From the NCBI GenBank assembly GCA_030648135.1, contig JAUSIF010000323.1, forward strand, positions 1 through 7,805: a DNA stretch of 7,805 nt, read 5' to 3'. Positions 5,152-7,805 of this stretch are shown piece after piece. Source of the stretch: Xanthobacteraceae bacterium. GTDB taxonomy: Bacteria > Pseudomonadota > Alphaproteobacteria > Rhizobiales > Xanthobacteraceae. Both the position numbers and the translations under genes were made by a program. Under the pieces are notes generated by a model. That model was not told where the DNA came from and did not search any database. It saw nothing but the letters and a program-made list of their open reading frames with translations. Within the stretch, counting starts at the first letter, position 1. Each line of letters opens with the position of its first letter.

Positions 5152-6588
5152 TCAATCGGCTCCCGCATCGTCCGCTCCGACGAAGGCGATCCGCACCATG
5201 TTGGTGGCGCCGGGTGTGCCGAGCGGCACGCCGGCGACGATGATCACCCGTTGGCCGGTCTTGGCGAAGCCTTCACGGAAGGCGATGCGGCAGGCGCGGG
5301 CGACCATGTGATCGATATTGGGTGCATCCTCGGTAACAACGCAATGCACGCCCCACACCAGCGCGAGCCGGCGCCCGGTCGCGAGTTTGGGCGATAAGGC
5401 CACGATCGGAGGCTTCGGACGCTCGCGCGCCACGCGCAGTGCGGTCGAGCCCGAGCTGGTGAGGCACAGGATCGCCGCGAGATCGAGCGTCTCGGTGATC
5501 TGACGGGCGGCGGCTGCAATCGCATCGGCGCCGGTCGCTTCGGGCCGTGCGTGCTGGGCCTCGATCTCGGTGAGGTAGCCGCGGTCGCGCTCGACCTCCT
5601 CGGCGATGCGGTTCATGGTCTCGACCGCCTCGACGGGATATTGGCCCGACGCCGATTCGGCCGACAGCATGATGGCGTCGGCGCCCTCGTAGATGGCGGT
5701 GGCGACGTCGGAGACCTCGGCGCGGGTCGGCACCGGCGCGGTAATCATCGATTCAAGCATTTGGGTCGCGACCACGACCGGCTTGCCGGTACGCCGCGCA
5801 CCGCGAATGATCTGCTTCTGCAGCCCGGGCACGCGCTCGAGCGGCATCTCTACGCCCAGATCGCCGCGCGCGACCATCAGGGCATCGGACTGCTCCAGAA
5901 TCTCCACAAGACTTTTCACCGCCTGCGGCTTCTCGATCTTGGCGAGCAGCGCGGCGCGCCCTCGCGTCATCTTCTTCACTTCGGACACGTCCTCGGGCCG
6001 CTGGATGAAGGAGAGACCGATCCAATCGACGCCGGTATCGAGCGCCGCTTCGAGGTCGGAACGATCCTTCGGCGTGAGCGCCGCGAGTGCGACAATGGTG
6101 TCGGGCAGGCTCACGCCCTTGCGATCGGAGACGCGGCCCGCGACCTCGACCCGGGTCACGGCGCGTTGGCGCGTCGCCTCCGTCACCACCAGAAGCACCT
6201 TGCCGTCGTCGATCAAGAGCCGGTGGCCAGGCTCCAGTGCCGAGAGAATCTCGGGATGGGGAAGGTGGACGCGGGTCGCATCGCCGGGGCTGGGGTCGGA
6301 ATCGAGTACGAAGCTCGAGCCCATGGCGAGATCCGTGCCGCCTTGCTTGAATGTATCGAGCCGAAGCTTCGGCCCCTGCAGATCGACCAGAATTCCGATC
6401 GGGCGGCCGTGGCGTTGCTCGATCGCGCGGATCGCCGCGACGTAGGCGCGCATCGCCTCGTGCGTCGTGTGGCTCATATTGATGCGGAAGACATCGGTGC
6501 CGGCGACGAACAGACGCTCGATCGTCGTCTGGTCGGAGGAGGCCGGACCCAAAGTTGCGACGATCTTGGTCCGGCGCTGCCGTCTCAT
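5152..6588 (-). CDS. pyk: Pyruvate kinase
   Basis: A 478-residue cytoplasmic glycolytic enzyme that converts PEP and ADP to pyruvate and ATP. Motifs: TKIVATLGPAS (7-17), FRINMSH (34-40, substrate and nucleotide residues R35, N37, S39, H40), VDLQGPKLRL (68-77), KIEKPQAV (217-224, catalytic Lys and metal Glu E219), ARGDLGVE (240-247, metal Asp D243) and ATQMLESM (274-281, Thr 275). The C-terminal regulatory domain covers about residues 350-470 (CLTSSGSTALRVAR, then GVPLGTPGATNMVRI). The start MRRQRRTKI is typical for alphaproteobacteria. The ATG overlaps the stop of the upstream DUF1036 gene (ATGA, 6585-6588), so translation is likely coupled. Lys 74 stands where potassium-dependent enzymes have Glu. 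It is the last gene of the minus-strand operon. Confidence 0.96.
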   Translation of the reverse strand: MRRQRRTKIVATLGPASSDQTTIERLFVAGTDVFRINMSHTTHEAMRAYVAAIRAIEQRHGRPIGILVDLQGPKLRLDTFKQGGTDLAMGSSFVLDSDPSPGDATRVHLPHPEILSALEPGHRLLIDDGKVLLVVTEATRQRAVTRVEVAGRVSDRKGVSLPDTIVALAALTPKDRSDLEAALDTGVDWIGLSFIQRPEDVSEVKKMTRGRAALLAKIEKPQAVKSLVEILEQSDALMVARGDLGVEMPLERVPGLQKQIIRGARRTGKPVVVATQMLESMITAPVPTRAEVSDVATAIYEGADAIMLSAESASGQYPVEAVETMNRIAEEVERDRGYLTEIEAQHARPEATGADAIAAAARQITETLDLAAILCLTSSGSTALRVARERPKPPIVALSPKLATGRRLALVWGVHCVVTEDAPNIDHMVARACRIAFREGFAKTGQRVIIVAGVPLGTPGATNMVRIAFVGADDAGAD

Positions 6589-7073
6589 TTGCCTTGCGTT
6601 CCCGGTTTCGTCTCGTTTGCCTGCGGCTTGGGGGGCGTGGTTTGACCCTGTTCGGTGAGCTGGACCGTCCAGTTCTTCTGCTCGCCGGTATCGACCTCGA
6701 AGTAGCCGGTGCGGTTATATCCGCGGGCGAGGCAGTCCCCGATGCCGCGGATGGTGAACTCCTTGTCGCGCGTGCACATGTAGGCCTTTCCGGCCCACTC
6801 GCCGCCCTGGTCGTAGTCGATAGCGTAGATGTAATAGAAGCGCGCGACCAACGGCCCGCGCATCAGCGTTTCGCAGTTGTTGGCCACCACGTTCCACCAG
6901 CCTTCGGTGGTCCAGCCGTCGGCGTCCTTGTAGCCGACGGCGACGCCGACCCGGCTGCCGGTGCGGTTGCAGAGGCGGAAATCGGCGTAGGCGGTGGTCG
7001 GCACGGCGAGCGCCGCAGCGAGGAGCGCGAGCCGGGCGAGGCGTGTCGGTCGCGGGAACGGGGCTCTGTTCAT
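6585..7073 (-). CDS. Secreted DUF1036 family protein
   Basis: A 162-residue exported protein of unknown function. Residues 1-30 are a Sec signal peptide: basic region with PRPTRLAR, core LALLAAALAV, and cut after AYA before D31. The mature part begins DFRLCN, followed by GVAVGYKDADGWTTEGWWN, FYYIYAIDY and a C-terminal Pro/Thr/Lys-rich tail from about residue 143. This is the DUF1036 (PF06282) pattern. Four cysteines at 35, 67, 100 and 114 could make two disulfides in the periplasm. I start at ATG 7073; a TTG two codons earlier (7079) is possible, and neither has a strong ribosome binding site. The gene begins 60 bases after the glycerate kinase stop and its own stop overlaps the pyk start. 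In rhizobia I recall the same DUF1036-pyk pairing. Confidence 0.88.
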   Translation of the reverse strand: MNRAPFPRPTRLARLALLAAALAVPTTAYADFRLCNRTGSRVGVAVGYKDADGWTTEGWWNVVANNCETLMRGPLVARFYYIYAIDYDQGGEWAGKAYMCTRDKEFTIRGIGDCLARGYNRTGYFEVDTGEQKNWTVQLTEQGQTTPPKPQANETKPGTQGK

Positions 7074-7133
7074 CTGCAACGCACCGTCGCCCTGAAGGCC
7101 GGGAAGACCCGCGCCATTTCCCTCGACCGCCGG

Positions 7134-7805
7134 TCAGGTGTCAACGAGGATCGCCCGCAAGTCGTTGACATTGGTGCAGGTCGGGCCGGGGCAGAGGAGG
7201 TCGCCGAGCCGCTCGAAGAAACCGGTCGAATCGTTTTCGGCGAGGAAACGGGCAGGATCGAGGCCGAGCTTGCGGGCGCGGGAAAGCGTCGTCTCGTCGA
7301 TGAAGGCGCCGGCCGGATCGTCGGGCTTGCCGGCGCCGCCGTCGGTGCCGTCGGTATCGCCGGCCAACGCCGCAATTCCCGGCATGCCAGCAAGAGCAAT
7401 TGCCAAAGCGAGCGCATATTCCTGATTCGGGCCGCCACGGCCGCGGCCCTTGATTGTCACCGTCAGCTCGCCCCCGGAGATGAGCACCGCGCGCCCGCCT
7501 TCGCGCGCGAGCTTTCTCGCCTGCGCGGCGTGGCTGGCCGCCACCTCGCGCGCCTCGCCCTCGAGATCGGCGCCGATGAGGACCGGCTCGATGCCGGAAT
7601 CTTTCGCCATCCTGGCCGCGGCGGCGAGCGCGTCGGCGGGGCGGGCGATGATCCGGAATTCGCTGCGGGCGAAGGCGGCATCACCGGGTTTCGGGGTTTC
7701 GTTGGCAGGCTCGGAGAGTGCCGCCGCGATCGCGGCCGGCGGCATGACGCCGCGCCGCGCGAGAATTGCGCGCGTGTCGGCGAGCGTCGAAGGATCGGGC
7801 ACCGT
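7134..7805 (-). CDS. Glycerate 2-kinase / hydroxypyruvate reductase TtuD family, MOFRL domain (partial, N-terminus missing)
   Basis: The gene enters from the right edge; 223 C-terminal residues and the stop are present, roughly half of a typical 420-residue protein. It covers the end of the N-terminal domain (VPDPSTLAD, ILARRGVMPPA) and the MOFRL domain. The latter shows LISGGELTVTIKG, GGPNQEYALALAIAL, LAGDTDGTDGGAG, AGAFIDETT, NDSTGFF and the final CPGPTCTNVNDLRAILV. Members phosphorylate D-glycerate to 2-phosphoglycerate, although many are labelled hydroxypyruvate reductase (TtuD) from the tartrate pathway. Its place upstream of pyk matches the ttuD-ttuE (pyruvate kinase) order described in Agrobacterium tartrate loci and suggests flow from glycerate to pyruvate. 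Kinase activity is inferred from the family; the start lies outside the window. Confidence 0.92.
   Translation of the reverse strand, partial: TVPDPSTLADTRAILARRGVMPPAAIAAALSEPANETPKPGDAAFARSEFRIIARPADALAAAARMAKDSGIEPVLIGADLEGEAREVAASHAAQARKLAREGGRAVLISGGELTVTIKGRGRGGPNQEYALALAIALAGMPGIAALAGDTDGTDGGAGKPDDPAGAFIDETTLSRARKLGLDPARFLAENDSTGFFERLGDLLCPGPTCTNVNDLRAILVDT

Noticed and set aside
5551..6645. Plus-strand open frame of 364 codons
   Set aside because: It is the shadow of pyruvate kinase on the opposite strand. Long antisense frames are common in GC-rich DNA, and the translation is Arg/His/Gly-rich without motifs.

Overview
The window is GC-rich chromosomal DNA with the gene content of an alphaproteobacterium, most likely from Hyphomicrobiales (Rhizobiales) or a close relative. 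The clues are a CpdR-type response regulator, a DUF1036 protein beside pyruvate kinase, a cysteine-free L36, a small RNA with the hallmarks of the alpha-r8/suhB (MmgR) family, and palindromic intergenic repeats with an ACCGGTT core. No phage, plasmid or transposase gene is visible. This is an ordinary housekeeping region with some interesting regulatory detail.

Layout. Bases 3-80 hold the last 25 codons of an unrecognised plus-strand gene. Bases 83-237 hold two related palindromic elements in opposite orientation, and the second supplies the stop codon of the next gene. A histidinol-phosphatase of the inositol monophosphatase superfamily (minus strand, 235-1017) is divergent from a 12-helix MFS transporter (plus, 1156-2439). 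A promoter-hairpins-terminator unit at 2516-2647 encodes the candidate small RNA. Next comes an N-formylglutamate amidohydrolase (minus, 2673-3563), then cpdR (plus, 3757-4116), tRNA-Val(GAC) (4169-4243), rpmJ for L36 (4273-4398) and a secreted TPR protein (4484-5125). Convergent to these lies a minus-strand operon entering from the right edge: glycerate 2-kinase/TtuD (partial, to 7134), a secreted DUF1036 protein (6585-7073) and pyruvate kinase (5152-6588). The last two overlap at ATGA.

How the genes fit together. Glycerate kinase and pyruvate kinase sit at the two ends of the glycerate-to-pyruvate route (glycerate, 2-phosphoglycerate, PEP, pyruvate). A secreted protein of unknown function is translated between them. 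HisN belongs to histidine synthesis and N-formylglutamate amidohydrolase to histidine degradation, but they are not in one operon. CpdR controls ClpXP proteolysis during the cell cycle. tRNA-Val has a clear promoter, and rpmJ begins only 29 bases after it, so the two are probably co-transcribed. No wholly new system is visible. The best leads are the small RNA and its promoter, the repeat pair at the end of hisN, the tRNA-rpmJ linkage and the glycerate kinase-DUF1036-pyk operon.
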